Shown here piece by piece: positions 47,374 through 58,447 of a DNA stretch of 64,000 nucleotides; positions within the stretch are counted from its first letter, which is position 1; the number at the start of each line of letters is the position of its first letter. Position numbers and translations under genes: made by a program. The DNA is from Bretschneidera sinensis (taxonomy: Eukaryota; Streptophyta; Magnoliopsida; Brassicales; Akaniaceae), in contig CM043698.1 in NCBI GenBank assembly GCA_023935145.1, forward strand, positions 71,421,501 through 71,485,500, in the 5' to 3' direction. The notes beneath the pieces were generated by a model. That model was not told the origin of the DNA and searched no databases. It saw only the letters and a list, made by a program, of their open reading frames with translations.

Positions 47374-47818
47374 CCATATGAACTGCTTCGTATATTTGTC
47401 CTTGAAAAAGAAATACAAAAGTAAAACTGGAAAACAACAAAATACTAATAATAAACCAGAAAAATAATTAAAAACAAAAAATAAAAGGATATGCTTTGGG
47501 GTGCCTCGCATGAGCGCTAAGTTTTACGTCTTCAGCAAGACTCTCTTATTCTCTCCTAGACAAACATGAGTTGAATGCAGCAACAATTGCTTTACTGTTA
47601 AATTTGCTGCTTGTGTGCTGTGGAGAGACCTTAAAGATGTCATCAGTAACATCTGCAGATTTTGGCTCGATATATGCTCCTGTGAAGCCATGGGTGAGGG
47701 TATATACTTGGTGGTTGTTGTCCACATCCTCTGATTTGTTCGGTGTTGGGATGTGTAACGACTTACCACTAAGTGTCTCAATGGCATTCACCTCCTCTTT
47801 CTTCTGTTGCGTTTGGTG

Positions 47819-49243
47819 CTAACCATAGGATGTGGACTGAGCTTGGGAAGGGAACTTACCTCGCTCAGTCACACTCAAATAGCTCATCAGCTTGGAAACT
47901 TGGCTCTTTATCTCTTTATGTTCTTCAACAACCTGCACAATTAAAGATTCAAGCCTTTGATTTGTCTTCCCATGTACTTCAATAAAAGTATGGAAAGTGT
48001 CTTCTAAAGAACTCCTAGAAGATACAGGTGCATGATATGGTTCATGATATGGTGCAGAGGGTTGTGCAAGCTGCTGGTTTTCAGACTTCCAGCTGAAATT
48101 TGGGTGATTTCGCCATCCTGGATTATAGGTATTAGAGAAGGGTGCAGAAGGCTTCGTGTACATGCCTAAGGTGTTACATTGTTCCTTATACATCCCTCTC
48201 ATCTCAACAAATGTGGGGCACTCTTGGGCGAGATGGTCTACTCCACCACACACAAAACATGGTTCAAAAGATTTTGCATGAGTAACCACGTGTGTTGGCT
48301 TTAAGCTCTTAGTCTTTAATACCTCTAGTTCTCTAGTGAGCATTTCGACCTTGGCCTTAAGGTTATCTTTTTCCCTAACATGGTGAATTCCACTACCATT
48401 TGGGTGCTCTATAGGTCGTGACCTATTTGTGCTTTCAGTAGCACTAGGTCCAGTCCAAGTGTGAGCTTTTTCAGCAAGCTCATTGAGGTACTCTATGGCC
48501 TCATCAGGATCTTTCTCCAAGAACCCACCATTACACATCATCTCTACAAATTAGCGTTCTCTATAGGTAAGACCCTCATAGAAATAGCTCACTAAACGCC
48601 AATTCTCATACCCATGGTAAGGGCACATACTCAATAACTCTTTAAATCTCTCCCAAGACTGATACAAAGTCTCGCTGTCCTTTTGTGCAAAGGTGGAGAT
48701 TTTCCTTTTCAAAGCATTGGTCTTATGTTGGGGAAAGTATTTATTGAAAAAAATTCGAGTCAACTCAGTCCACGACCCAACAGATCGTGGTCTTAGTGAG
48801 TATAGCCAACTCTTAGCTCTATCCTTCAAAGTGAAAGGAAAGAACTTAAGCCTAACAATGTCATTGGTTTCATCGTGACTATGAAAAGTCGCAACTACTT
48901 CCTCAAACTCTTTAATGTGCACATATGGGTTTTTGTTATCAAAGCCATGAAAAGTAGTGAGTAATTGAATCATTCCTGGTTTAAAATCTAGTTGGCGAGT
49001 ATTGGCTGGAAACATGATGCATGATGGTGTGGCTGTGCGTGTAGGGTGGAGGTAATCCTGAAATGCCCTGGCAACATTTTCATTACGATTATCGACCATG
49101 TTAACAAAATCCTCTAAATTTTCTGATGGGGGTGCACTATGGTTTGATCTAGGCGATGTTTCACCAATGGAGGTGGAAGGAGAGGGTAACTCTAATTCGG
49201 GTCCTCTAATGAATCTACCTCGCGAATCTCTCGGTTTAAGCAT
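47819..49243 (-). pseudogene. gag of the gag-only element (Athila/Tat-like), one internal stop
   Basis: From 49243 the minus strand reads MLKPRDSRGRFIRGPELELP, then the retrotransposon gag domain (KPGMIQLLTTFHGFD, LKDRAKSWLYSLRP, NKYFPQHKTNALKRKI, ETLYQSWERFKELL). A single TAA at about 48551-48553 interrupts it; the same frame continues for 240 codons with a coiled-coil segment and a knuckle CFVCGGVDHLAQEC. After 47819 another frame gives VNAIETLSGKSL, similar to the ..TLRSGK.. start of Athila-type protease, then ends. Gag would assemble particles. Keeping a nearly intact gag while pol is absent is the TR-GAG pattern. Confidence 0.85.
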
Positions 49244-49263
49244 GCACCAATTAATTTAGAGGG

Positions 49264-49545
49264 GAAACTAAATAAAAAAAATAGAATAATAAATAAATAA
49301 ACAAATAAATAAAAAAACAGAATAATAAACAAGTAAATAAAACAGAATTATAAACAAAATAAAAAAAACAGAATAATAAACAAGTAAATAAAACAGAATA
49401 ATAAACAAATAAATAAAATAGAATAATAAATAGATAAATAAAACAGAATAATAAACAAATAAATAAAACAGAGTAATAAGCAAAAAAACAGAATAATAAG
49501 CAAAAAAATAAAAAAGAATAATAAACAAATAAATAAAACAACAAT
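49264..49545 (+). repeat. low-complexity A-rich repeat between gag start and primer site
   Basis: Imperfect units of about 28 bases built from ACAGAATAATAAACAAATAAATAAA. Long open frames on the minus strand here (Leu/Phe/Tyr only) are artefacts of composition. Confidence 0.85.
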
Positions 49546-49657
49546 AAAGGAATGATATGACTATATTTACAAACTGCTTAAAAGAAAGATATTTACGATT
49601 TTTTTTATTTGATCGTTACACTCAAAGTTGACAAGTTTCCTTGTACTTAAAAGTGTT

Positions 49658-49675
49658 TCCCCGGCAACGATGCCA
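49658..49675 (-). promoter_or_regulatory. primer-binding site of the gag-only element (tRNA-Asp type)
   Basis: The minus strand reads TGGCATCGTTGCCGGGGA five bases after the LTR end. It is one base from TGGCGCCGTTGCCGGGGA, the tRNA-Asp site known from Athila/Tat elements. It proves minus orientation. Confidence 0.85.
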
Positions 49676-49680
49676 AAATT

Positions 49681-52600
49681 TGATTACGCCCAAAGTATAA
49701 CACGGTTATTATAGTACGGCTTTGGGGTGTCGATTCCACAGGGAAACAAGTTAAGTACAAAGGAAAATGTGTGAACCTTAAAACGAACAATAAAAGTTAC
49801 ACGAAAGATTTTTGGGTTTTGATGGTGAAATAATGTAAGAAAAATTGCGTAAATATAAAGGAAATATAAATAAGAAATAACAAGGTTCCGGGAATCCTCC
49901 TTAGGTTCGTTCCCTATTTCCACTCTTGATTCAATTGATTTTATCTCGATTGCAACTTTCACATCCCAAACAAGCAATCGGAATATATTCACTCAAGCAC
50001 ATTTATAACTCTAATATAATTGCTACAAATTACTTATTTATTTTGGTTCAAGCACACATGATCGATCTTAAAGATTATCAAGAAATGACAATATATCTTA
50101 AAAGAAAATATCGCAGTAATGGACAATCAATAAAATAAATCTACCGGAATCAATCACATCCAAACAACCTCAAAGGAGAAGAAGGATGCAATCACCGGAT
50201 TAAGAGTCTAAAAGAAGAAGAATAAAAAGTACATCTATCACATGAACTCAAATCCTTCTTACTTAATCAATGAATAATTTACAAACAATATTCAACAATA
50301 AATCCATACAACCGAATCAAGAATAGGAAATAAGGAACAATAAATCCCTAAGGATTCATCCTTTTCCCTTGTATGAAGACTAGTTGGCCATGGAAATCAA
50401 GGTGGAAGAACAATAAGGATGCTCTCCCCTTGATTTGGCCATGAAGTTCAAGGTGGATGAACAATATGGATGTTCTCCCCTTGATTTGCAGCCAAAGAAA
50501 ACTTGGAAAGAAAATGAAAGAATGCTGGATTTGGATCCCTTGGATCCTCTCCTTTTTCTCTCTTCCTTGCTTTCTCTCTTCAATTCTTTGAATGCCCGGC
50601 TGCACACTCCTTAAGGAGGAATTTATAGATTACAAGTAGTAGCTAGGGGTATTTTGGTCTTGTAAAAATGGCACTTGCTCGCCCTAATCAGGTCAAGAGG
50701 CGAGTGGGCCGTGCTGTGCGTCTGGGCCTGCTGTGCGTTTGGGCCTGCTGTGCTGGCCTGAACTATTTCCACTAAAACTGCCATAACTTTCTCTAGAAAA
50801 ATCCTTTTTACGAACCGTTTGATTCTCCAGAAAATAGACTTTCGGATCTTTCTAAGCATATATAGCTCATCTCCTGGTTCTTCCTACATCAATACAGTTT
50901 AATCTGAAAAGTTGATTGATCTGTACGAAAAATTCTGGCAATTTAGTGTCAGCTTGTATGCAGAAGTGCACACACTAGTGTGCCTACCCTTAACTTGCTC
51001 CAAAGTGATGCACACACTTGTGTGCAGTCTTCTGACTCACTGTAATTTATTATTCCAATCTTGGTTTAGACGAAAATCATCTTTAAGTCATGTTTGGACA
51101 TGTCTAAACCTTGAACAAATACCAACATCAACATGCAAGAACTTTTGGCGCTTTAAACATAGATTGCTTTATCATCTCTTTTGGACTCAAAGCACCTGAA
51201 AATGCATCGAAATAGATCAATGATCCAAAAAGGATAATTTAGAATTGTTAAGGCAAAAGCGAGTACTAAAACCCTAGATCAACCTTAGCATGCTAACAAA
51301 TAAGCATTGTTTAGATGCATTTTATGGTTCTTATCACAACCCCCAACTAGCTTATTGCTAGTCCCTAGCAATTCAAGTGAAAGACAAGAGATGAATTCTT
51401 TATTTAGAAATCAAAGCAAAATACAGCAATGCTGGCATTAACTAAGAGTGATTCAAAAATCTTTGTCTCAAAAATCATGCATAACATACAACACATAGAA
51501 TCATTAAACATCACTCAAGTCCAAGAATAATCCAAATGTCAAACTTAGAATCGTTATCGACTCTTAACATCCATCTTACCACAATACATTAGTCCGAACA
51601 CCCAGATGATTTTATGCACAACGTAGCATGAATAGAAGTCTTGTCCTATAAAAACATATTAAATTGCGTGACATCAATCACAAATCAAGCTCCATAAGCT
51701 CACTTTTCAAATCACTCTCCGCTATGTAGAAAAATCACACTATATCGGATCAATAGGTCTTTAATAAGCTTGCAACGTTAGGCTAGATTAAAGGTCAAGA
51801 AAGAATGGGAAAGTTTAAACAAATAAAAGAACTAAGTCTCTTAATTTAAACATAACCATTTTAAGCACAAGATAACCTTACTTCAACACCCAACTCTTTC
51901 AACCATTTTTCGAGCATTTCTCACAATAAATCACCATTTTCTTTTTTTCTTTTCTTTCTTTGCCATAATTCACATTTTTTTTTTATTTTGGCATAAGACC
52001 ATTCACCTTCTCTTTCATTCTTTTTTTTTTTCTTTTCCACAACCCCCAACTTATCCCCTTTAGTGTACTTGGGTTATGGTAGTAATATTTTCTCATATTT
52101 CCACCCTTACTCCTTTTAAGTGCTTCTCACAACATGTGTATAACTAAGTTCTTTTAAAAGAAAGGTAAGGATAAAATATCTTTTGGCTCATAAAAGTAAG
52201 TAAATGGTTTATCGAAAGAAATCAGGCTCAATTTTTCTTTTCAAGAAAAAGGCTCAAATAGGTGGCTAGCGATAAATATAACAAGGTTAAGTTAAAACGG
52301 CTCAAACGGTCCAAAAATGGCCTACATCATATCCTAAGGAGTGTGCATTCTATGATTTTCGCCTCAAGTGATTATCAAATAAGTTCTAGAGCTTGTTGAG
52401 ACCGTAAAAGTATTCACAAAACAATCGCACATAAAACTTCTCCAAATGCTTTAGACTAATCATGCAAACTTACCACAAACCAGAGTCTCAAACCAAAGAA
52501 AAATTGACACTTAATTTATTCTCAAAGCGAAGCAAGATTTAACTTCTTCTAAATGTTATATGCTATCTCGATTAAGCTCATATCATTGACATGTGAATTG

Positions 52601-52791
52601 ACTACAAGGCTAACACAAAGCATGCTAAAAACAAACAAAAAGGTAAAATGACATAAAGCAGTTCAATGAAAAACAGAAATATGTTTCCTCCACCCCCAAC
52701 TTAAAATAGACATTGTCCTCAATGTGAAAGCATAAGATAAGGAAACTCTCTTTGTAGCCAAAAGTGCACAGAAGCTGAAAATTGTGTACCA
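49681..52791 (-). repeat. 5' LTR of the gag-only element
   Basis: It matches 44262-47373 along its full length with few differences. Confidence 0.85.
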
Positions 52792-53640
52792 CAAAATTTT
52801 CCCTGCAGGTTTTCACTTTATTCCTGAGGATTCAAAGAAAACCCAAAAATTCTATGAACTGATACTGATTGATTCTCAGTCAGCAGAGATAACATACACA
52901 AAAGACCCAACAAATTCCGACTTTATTACCTACTCCAAATGCAAAATACTCAAGGTGGTTTCCCCAGAAAAAATCAAAGACCATTACCAACCAAAAGCCT
53001 TTTCCATACCATTCGTGCCTCCCACCTATAATTATCATGACTATCAAATGACATGGTACAACATGTTCTTCATTAGACCCAAATCACATTCATGGTTCAT
53101 ATTTTTTGACAAAAAATGCAAAATTGATCTTCCAGTATGGTTTTTCGACTTGTGGATTTTGTTTGGCAACAGTCTAGCCATTCTGCCTCCTCCTATCAAA
53201 GAAGCCCTCATTCATTTCAAAGAAAACACCACTGAAGAAAAAAATATTCTCATGAAATGCTTTTTCATTCAATTTTCTCTATTCCATGGATTATTTCATG
53301 GGATTATGTTATTACAGGAACCCTTTCAGACATCTTGGCCATCAAAAGAAACTTCAAAGTTAAATGGTGGGCAAAATATGACTGCTCACTGGCCACCATC
53401 CAAGTTATTAAAAATTGGTTTTTTGACAATCCTCGTTATTTCAAAAATTACCAAAACAGACAAAATTCAAGTTCTTCTGGAATTAAGAAATTATCAAAAC
53501 AAGAAAAGAAGAAAAAATTGTTAGAAGAGCTGTCTCAATTATCTGATAGTGATGATAGTACCCAGTCTCCAGATGATGACCTCAACAAGACTCCTGAACA
53601 GTATGCTCAGGACCCGTATGACGCATTTGATCTCTCTTAA
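52792..53640 (+). pseudogene. pararetrovirus ORF2, 3' part
   Basis: Directly after the retrotransposon the frame reads HKIFPAGFHFIPEDSKKTQ and stays open to about 53260, where a frameshift occurs. The other frame then runs to a TAA at 53638-53640. The region is rich in aromatic residues (WFIFFDKKCKIDLPVWFFDLW). The C-terminus has a Lys-rich then Asp/Ser-rich tail (KKLSKQEKKKK, SDSDDSTQSPDDD). No enzymatic motif is recognised. Together with the 5' part, ORF2 would have about 380 codons. No second copy of ORF2 is present in the window for comparison. Confidence 0.6.
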
Positions 53641-53900
53641 AAAAAAAAAGCAAAAAGGATGCCCGACAAAGCATCTCTGAAAAATCAAAAAAGCAACAGG
53701 TGACCGACAAAGCATCTCTAAAAAGCAAAAGCCAAAGCTGAAGATTCAAAGCATCTCTGAAAAGCAAAAGCAAAAGCTGAAGATTCAAAGCATCTCTGAA
53801 AAGCAAAAGTAAAAGCTGAAGATTCTCCCAAAGTATTTCTGCAAAGCAAAAGCAAGAAGAAAATAAATGATTCCCCTGTCAAAGACATGATTTCTCTGAA
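53641..53900 (+). promoter_or_regulatory. repeat-rich viral intergenic region, enhancer candidate
   Basis: Four or five imperfect repeats of about 39 bases (core GCATCTCTGAAAAGCAAAAG, then AAAGCTGAAGATTC) follow the ORF2 stop and lie about 40-230 bases upstream of a TATA box. Repeated motifs in this position are typical of caulimovirid promoter enhancers. Function is inferred. Confidence 0.6.
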
Positions 53901-53938
53901 CACAGATTTCAAACCATTTGAAGTCCACCAAAAAGCCC

Positions 53939-53946
53939 TATAAATA
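53939..53946 (+). promoter_or_regulatory. viral pregenomic RNA TATA box
   Basis: CCCTATAAATATG lies about 300 bases after ORF2 and about 230 bases before the second movement-protein region, the expected site of the full-length RNA promoter. The leader at 53970-54179 has no long frame. I did not find a clear tRNA-Met primer site there. Confidence 0.6.
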
Positions 53947-54179
53947 TGTATTCAGATAATATAATGGCTAGAGTTGATTCTGAGAGAGCTTTACTTGTAA
54001 AAGAGCGAGTGTGTGATCAGTTGTGAGAGTGAGATCAGTTGTTTGCTTGCTGTTTTACACTGTAAGCTTCTGTCTCTTTCAAACTCATATCTTGTAATTT
54101 CTATTTCATATATAAATATCAAAAGTTTATATTTTCAAAGTTTATATTTCAATAATTACAGTTATTGTTTTCGATCCTG

Positions 54180-55213
54180 CTCAACTGGCATATACCCAAG
54201 CAAAATATTAATAGGATATATCAAATAAGAACATTTGATTTCAAAACTGATTATTCAATTAAGACAACGGAACAAACTTATTCCATCAAAAACGAAAATG
54301 AGAGTATTAAATTACTTTCTTTATCAGCAATCCAAAAACACAAACAAGAAGGATTTAGATATTTACACTTAGGATTGGTCCAAGTAGCTATCAAACCTTT
54401 ATATCAATTGGGCATAGATACTCCTGTTATGATGATGCTTAGAGATGCCAGGCATCTTAACTTTTCAAATTCATTGTTATCATTGATACAATCAAATTTA
54501 CATAATGAACCAGTTTATTTCAACTGTTATCCAAATTTCACCATAGACTTGCATGATCCTAATATTCTTGACACATTAACCTTAGATATCCAATTAAAAG
54601 GTCTGGACATCAAAACTGGAACAAAAAATCTAATATTGATATTTAAGGTCTTTTATAAAATCATGACAACTAAAGTTAATCCCAAAGCCCTTCTTCAAAC
54701 CAAACCAAGAGAAACTCTATTATTAGAGGCAAATACTTTTCATGCCAATATTATAACCCCCAAACTTTTGAAATGGGATCAAATTACGATCCCTGACTGT
54801 TGGAAATTTGATGAATTATGCCCTCCAAGAAACATTGTTAATACCAATGTTTCCCAAATTGAAGAAAACAGAGATAGAAGTGTTGTTATTAGGTTTGCAC
54901 CTAATACACCTCTTCATCCTCCTCGTATTTCCAGAATATCTAGTTCTAGAAAATTTAGATCTCCATCATATGAAGACCCCCAAATTATTCCCCCAATGAA
55001 TAGCTTTGACGTTTCTTCTTCTAGAAACTCTCTAAACCTTGTAGGAGTGAATTTCGATCCTATAATTCCCAAAAGCTTTTATACAGAAACTAATTCCTTT
55101 AAATCAGCTGTTGATCAATCTCAAATAGCAGAATCCTCCAAACAAGCTTTAAGAGACCATTCTCCTACTAAGTTTGATATGTATGTATATGATGAACTAA
55201 ATGTCACCATTAC
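54180..55213 (+). pseudogene. pararetrovirus movement-protein region, second (redundant) copy, truncated
   Basis: From CTCAACTGGC on, it repeats 38467-39496 with scattered substitutions and no stop in about 340 codons. It lacks the TAA found at 38983 in the first copy. Unlike the first copy, it is preceded by genuine viral leader (GTTTTCGATCCTG). No ATG is seen in frame at the start of the conserved region. It breaks off after DELNVT near 55210, followed by about 10 bases of unmatched sequence and the right 362-bp repeat. It cannot encode the C-terminal linker or capsid. Confidence 0.85.
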
Positions 55214-55219
55214 TAAGTC

Positions 55220-55581
55220 TGAGATTACGTTGCGACAAACTGTATATCTCAATTCTTTGTTATTTCGTTCAAACAAGGGTGTAATATCGATGACAATGAC
55301 ACCAACGTGGTGAGCCTACGAGTTTTGAAATTATATTCACATAATAGTGCGTCTTAGGTGCTATATATTTGCATGATTGTTGTAGTGCTCAATTTAGTAT
55401 CCTTTTAAGTAACTGAGTTATGTATAACAAATTTATCAATCCATTTGATTGTGGAATGAAATATTGAATATCATATCATTGACACATTAATATATAATTC
55501 AATTTAAATCCAAATGAATTAATTTTTTTAACTAAATTAAGCATGGATATCTAGGGAAAATCGAATTTATTGAAGGAAGAT
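55220..55581 (+). repeat. 362-bp direct repeat, right copy, bordering the endogenous virus
   Basis: It has the same limits as 38102-38463 (TGAGATTACG to GGAAGAT). Here the ATG of GCATGGATATC is followed by a TAG at once. Confidence 0.9.
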
Positions 55582-56361
55582 GTCAAGATGATTATACCTT
55601 AATTTATTGAAAAGCCAAAACTTAGATGAAGTTACTTATCTCTTAAAAAATAAATTTTGACATCAAACTTTACTATTCAATAAAACTCATATAATAGATT
55701 AATTACACAAAATTTCAACAAAAAGTTATTACTGTAGTGTATGATGTAACCTATATTTCATTAACGGTTTAAAACTTATCAAATTTTGTATGAAAAATTA
55801 TAGCTTAAATCGTAGATTAAAATTTACGAAAGTACGTTGATTTTTTGTAATTTTAAAATTCACATGATTGTATTTTAGATGATATGTCATAATCATTATT
55901 TGTTTTGTTATAAAATTGATTTTGTTATAAAAAAAAAAAACTTCACAAGCTTCATGTAAAAAATTTCACATAAAGTTTGCTTTTATTAAAAATATTTATT
56001 TAAATGGAGATGACTATACCTTAATTGTATGCAAGTAAATCAATGTTTCGTGTACAAGACATTTAGTTAAGTTTCGGCATATATTGTATATTGATATGGA
56101 TCGATTGAAATAAAATGTCATGTACACAAAATGTCGATTTACTTGCCTATTTAATTGCTTATGAGTAAGGATCGAAATTTAAACATATTTAATTGTATCT
56201 TATCAAAAAGTGAATATTTAAATGCATATATAAACTTTTTTGTTGATAAATAATTTTATATTATATTTTTTAAAATAAAGATACTAAATATAACATTAAA
56301 TATTATAACATCTAAGTAATTCAATATTAAACATAGTAAAAATATATAATACATTGACACT

Positions 56362-56402
<41 letters not shown>

Positions 56403-56834
56403 CTTAATAATTAAAAAATATAGCATAAAAATTTATTATTTAAATAGTGCTATACAAAATAAATAATAATAATATAACATAAAAATATTAAAAAAAATAA
56501 ACTATAAATTAAGTAATATAATACATATTTAAATAAAAATATTCAAAATAAAAATATAACAAAATACATTAAATAATTGCATATTATTATAGAAAATATT
56601 GATATGTAAGATCATTAATTTTAATATTTTGAAACAAATCATCAAAAAATGTTTTAAAAAATGATTAATTACTATGTAATAAAATTTAGTCAATTGATGA
56701 AATAAAATAAATTTCGAAAAGGAATAAGTTTAGAATATTTAATATCTATACAATTTTTTAATTTAAGTTTTATCACATTAAAAAATTCATCAATATAATC
56801 ATTTTTATTTACATTATTGATTCTTAATTTTATA
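55582..56834. other. very AT-rich stretch with a (TA)n tract, no gene
   Basis: No open frame or recognisable element was seen. An uninterrupted (AT)n run lies at 56365-56401, about 430 bases left of the second viral fragment. Confidence 0.6.
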
Positions 56835-57456
56835 AATGTTGGTGGTCATAAATCTGAACTTTATCAAAGTAGAAAAGAATTAAGATCATTTTGTGCTAAT
56901 ATAGTTATAAAATATTAAAATCCCCTTCTACAAATGAAAAAAAAGAATAAAAAAAAATCTTCACAGGAAATAGATTTAATAAAACTTTTGATCAACTGAA
57001 AAAAAGGGTTTTCAAGTTTACTAAGAAAAAACAAATTCTTCCAAAGCTTGTTATAAATGTGAAAAAATTAGGCATTGGGCAAAGAATTGTAAAGTAAATT
57101 AAAAAAAAAAAACAATGAACTTAATATAGATAATGATTTTAAGGATCATTTAACAAAATTAATAGTTAATAAATCTAAATAATAAGAATATGAGAATTCA
57201 ACTGAAGATTGTGTTTTTGCAAATAAAAAAAATACTTCAGATGATTCTTTTTTCAGAATCAGAATGTGATTGTGAAGAATGAATATGTTATTGCAAAACA
57301 ATTAATAAAATAGAGGATCCAGATATTAAGAAGGAATATTTACTTAAGCTTAAAGTTATTACTGTTTAGAAAAAGAAATTATAAGAAACTGAACCCTACA
57401 ATATGAATAAAATATTTTCTCCACATTCTTTGAATACTAAACCAGTTATTATTCAA

Positions 57457-57940
57457 GATTTACAAAAAGAAAACTCAGATATGAAAACATAAATCAAAAC
57501 TCTCAAGTTAGATAATTTAGATATTAGAACAAAAATTTTATCTCTTAAAACCTCTAATTTTACAAGAACTTCTCATGAATAATTTTTGAATATTACTTTA
57601 TAAAATTTGACTAATCTTTTCGATAATAATTATATTAATGTAATTAAGAGGATTCAATTTCAAAAATGGTATGTCGAAATATTAGTATATAAAAATGGTA
57701 TGTCGAAAGATTTACAAAAAGAAAACTCATATATGAAAACATAAATCAAAACTCTCAAGTTAGATAATTTAGATATTATAACAAAAATTTTATCTCTTAA
57801 AACCTCTAATTTTACAAGAACTTCTCATGAACAATTTTTGAATATTACTTTATAAAATTTGACTAATCTTTTCGATAATAATTATATTAATGTAATTAAT
57901 AGGATTCAATTTCAAAAATGGTATGTCGAAATATTAGTAG
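57457..57940 (+). repeat. tandem duplication of about 252 bp inside the second viral fragment
   Basis: GATTTACAAAAAGAAAACTC begins at 57457 and again at 57709, and both copies run through AATTTCAAAAATGGTATGTC. The duplication lies just upstream of the protease. Confidence 0.9.
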
Positions 57941-58330
57941 GAATAAATAAAGAATATCACCTCAATACAGTTGCACTTATTGATTCTAGTGCGGATCACA
58001 ACTGTATAAGAAAACGACTTATTTCAACATCTTATTATGAAAAAATCAATGAAAGACTTAATGCTGATAGTGGTTCTAAACTTCAAAGTAGAATATAATA
58101 TTTCAAAAGCTTATATTTGTAACAAAAAATATTGTGTTAAGATATCTTTCATTCTAATTAAAAATATTAATCAACCAATTATACTTGGAACACCATTTTT
58201 TTACATAAATTTATCATTTTGTTGTTGATCAAGTAGGAATTCATACTACAATAATGGGTCAAAAGGTTTTTTTTGAATTTATGTCTTCAGTAGACATAAA
58301 ATAATTAAATTTACTTTAAGATAATACAAA

Positions 58331-58447
58331 GGTGATGTTTGGGTGGAGATTAAATCTCCACTTAAAGCAATTTTTCTTTTAAATCTCCACTCAATTTTTA
58401 AGAAAAGTTGCTTTAAGTTGAGATTTAATCTCCACCAAAACATGGCC
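58331..58447. mobile_element. small foldback element (MITE-like, about 117 bp)
   Basis: The left arm (GATGTTTGGGTGGAGATTAA onward) and the right arm read on the other strand (CATGTTTTGGTGGAGATTAA onward) agree over about 45 bases to TTTTCTT, leaving a short centre. It splits the viral segment between DNTK and the QINLIQ block. The target duplication could not be fixed. Confidence 0.75.

Larger units (their letters stand above)
44262..52791 (-). mobile_element. gag-only LTR retrotransposon (TR-GAG type, Athila/Tat-like) inserted in viral ORF2
   Basis: Two direct repeats of about 3.1 kb (44262-47373, 49681-52791) flank a 2.3-kb internal region. On the minus strand this reads LTR, PBS, gag, a short protease-start segment and LTR. 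No RT or integrase is present, so the element would depend on another element's enzymes. LTR ends are TGGTAC...TAATCA on the minus strand. Flanks AGACC (44257-44261) and CAAAA (52792-52796) do not match, so no target duplication is evident. The LTRs differ at few positions by eye, so this insertion is younger than the viral decay. Confidence 0.85.
38464..55219 (+). mobile_element. endogenous pararetrovirus locus (florendovirus-like Caulimoviridae), terminally redundant
   Basis: One genome unit runs from the movement-protein region (38467) through capsid, protease, RT, RNase H, ORF2 and a regulatory region to 54179. The movement-protein region then starts again and runs to about 55213. Leaving out the retrotransposon at 44262-52791, the unit is about 7.2 kb, a normal length for this family. 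A long ORF1 polyprotein plus an unrelated ORF2 is the layout known for florendoviruses; petuviruses have a single ORF. No integrase is present, as expected for a pararetrovirus that enters chromosomes through host repair. The assignment to florendoviruses is by layout and motifs, not by database search. Confidence 0.8.

Noticed and set aside
49251..49544. Leu/Phe/Tyr-only open frame resembling a membrane protein
   Set aside because: It is the reverse reading of an A-rich tandem repeat between gag and primer site and has no independent support.
53970..54179. tRNA-Met primer-binding site for the virus
   Set aside because: I looked for TGGTATCAGAGC in the leader and found only loose resemblances such as GATTCTGAGAGAGC, so it is not annotated.
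38464..55219. Interpreting the locus as a Ty3/gypsy element
   Set aside because: The capsid-like protein, movement-protein region, absence of integrase after RNase H and terminal redundancy without LTRs all point to a pararetrovirus.
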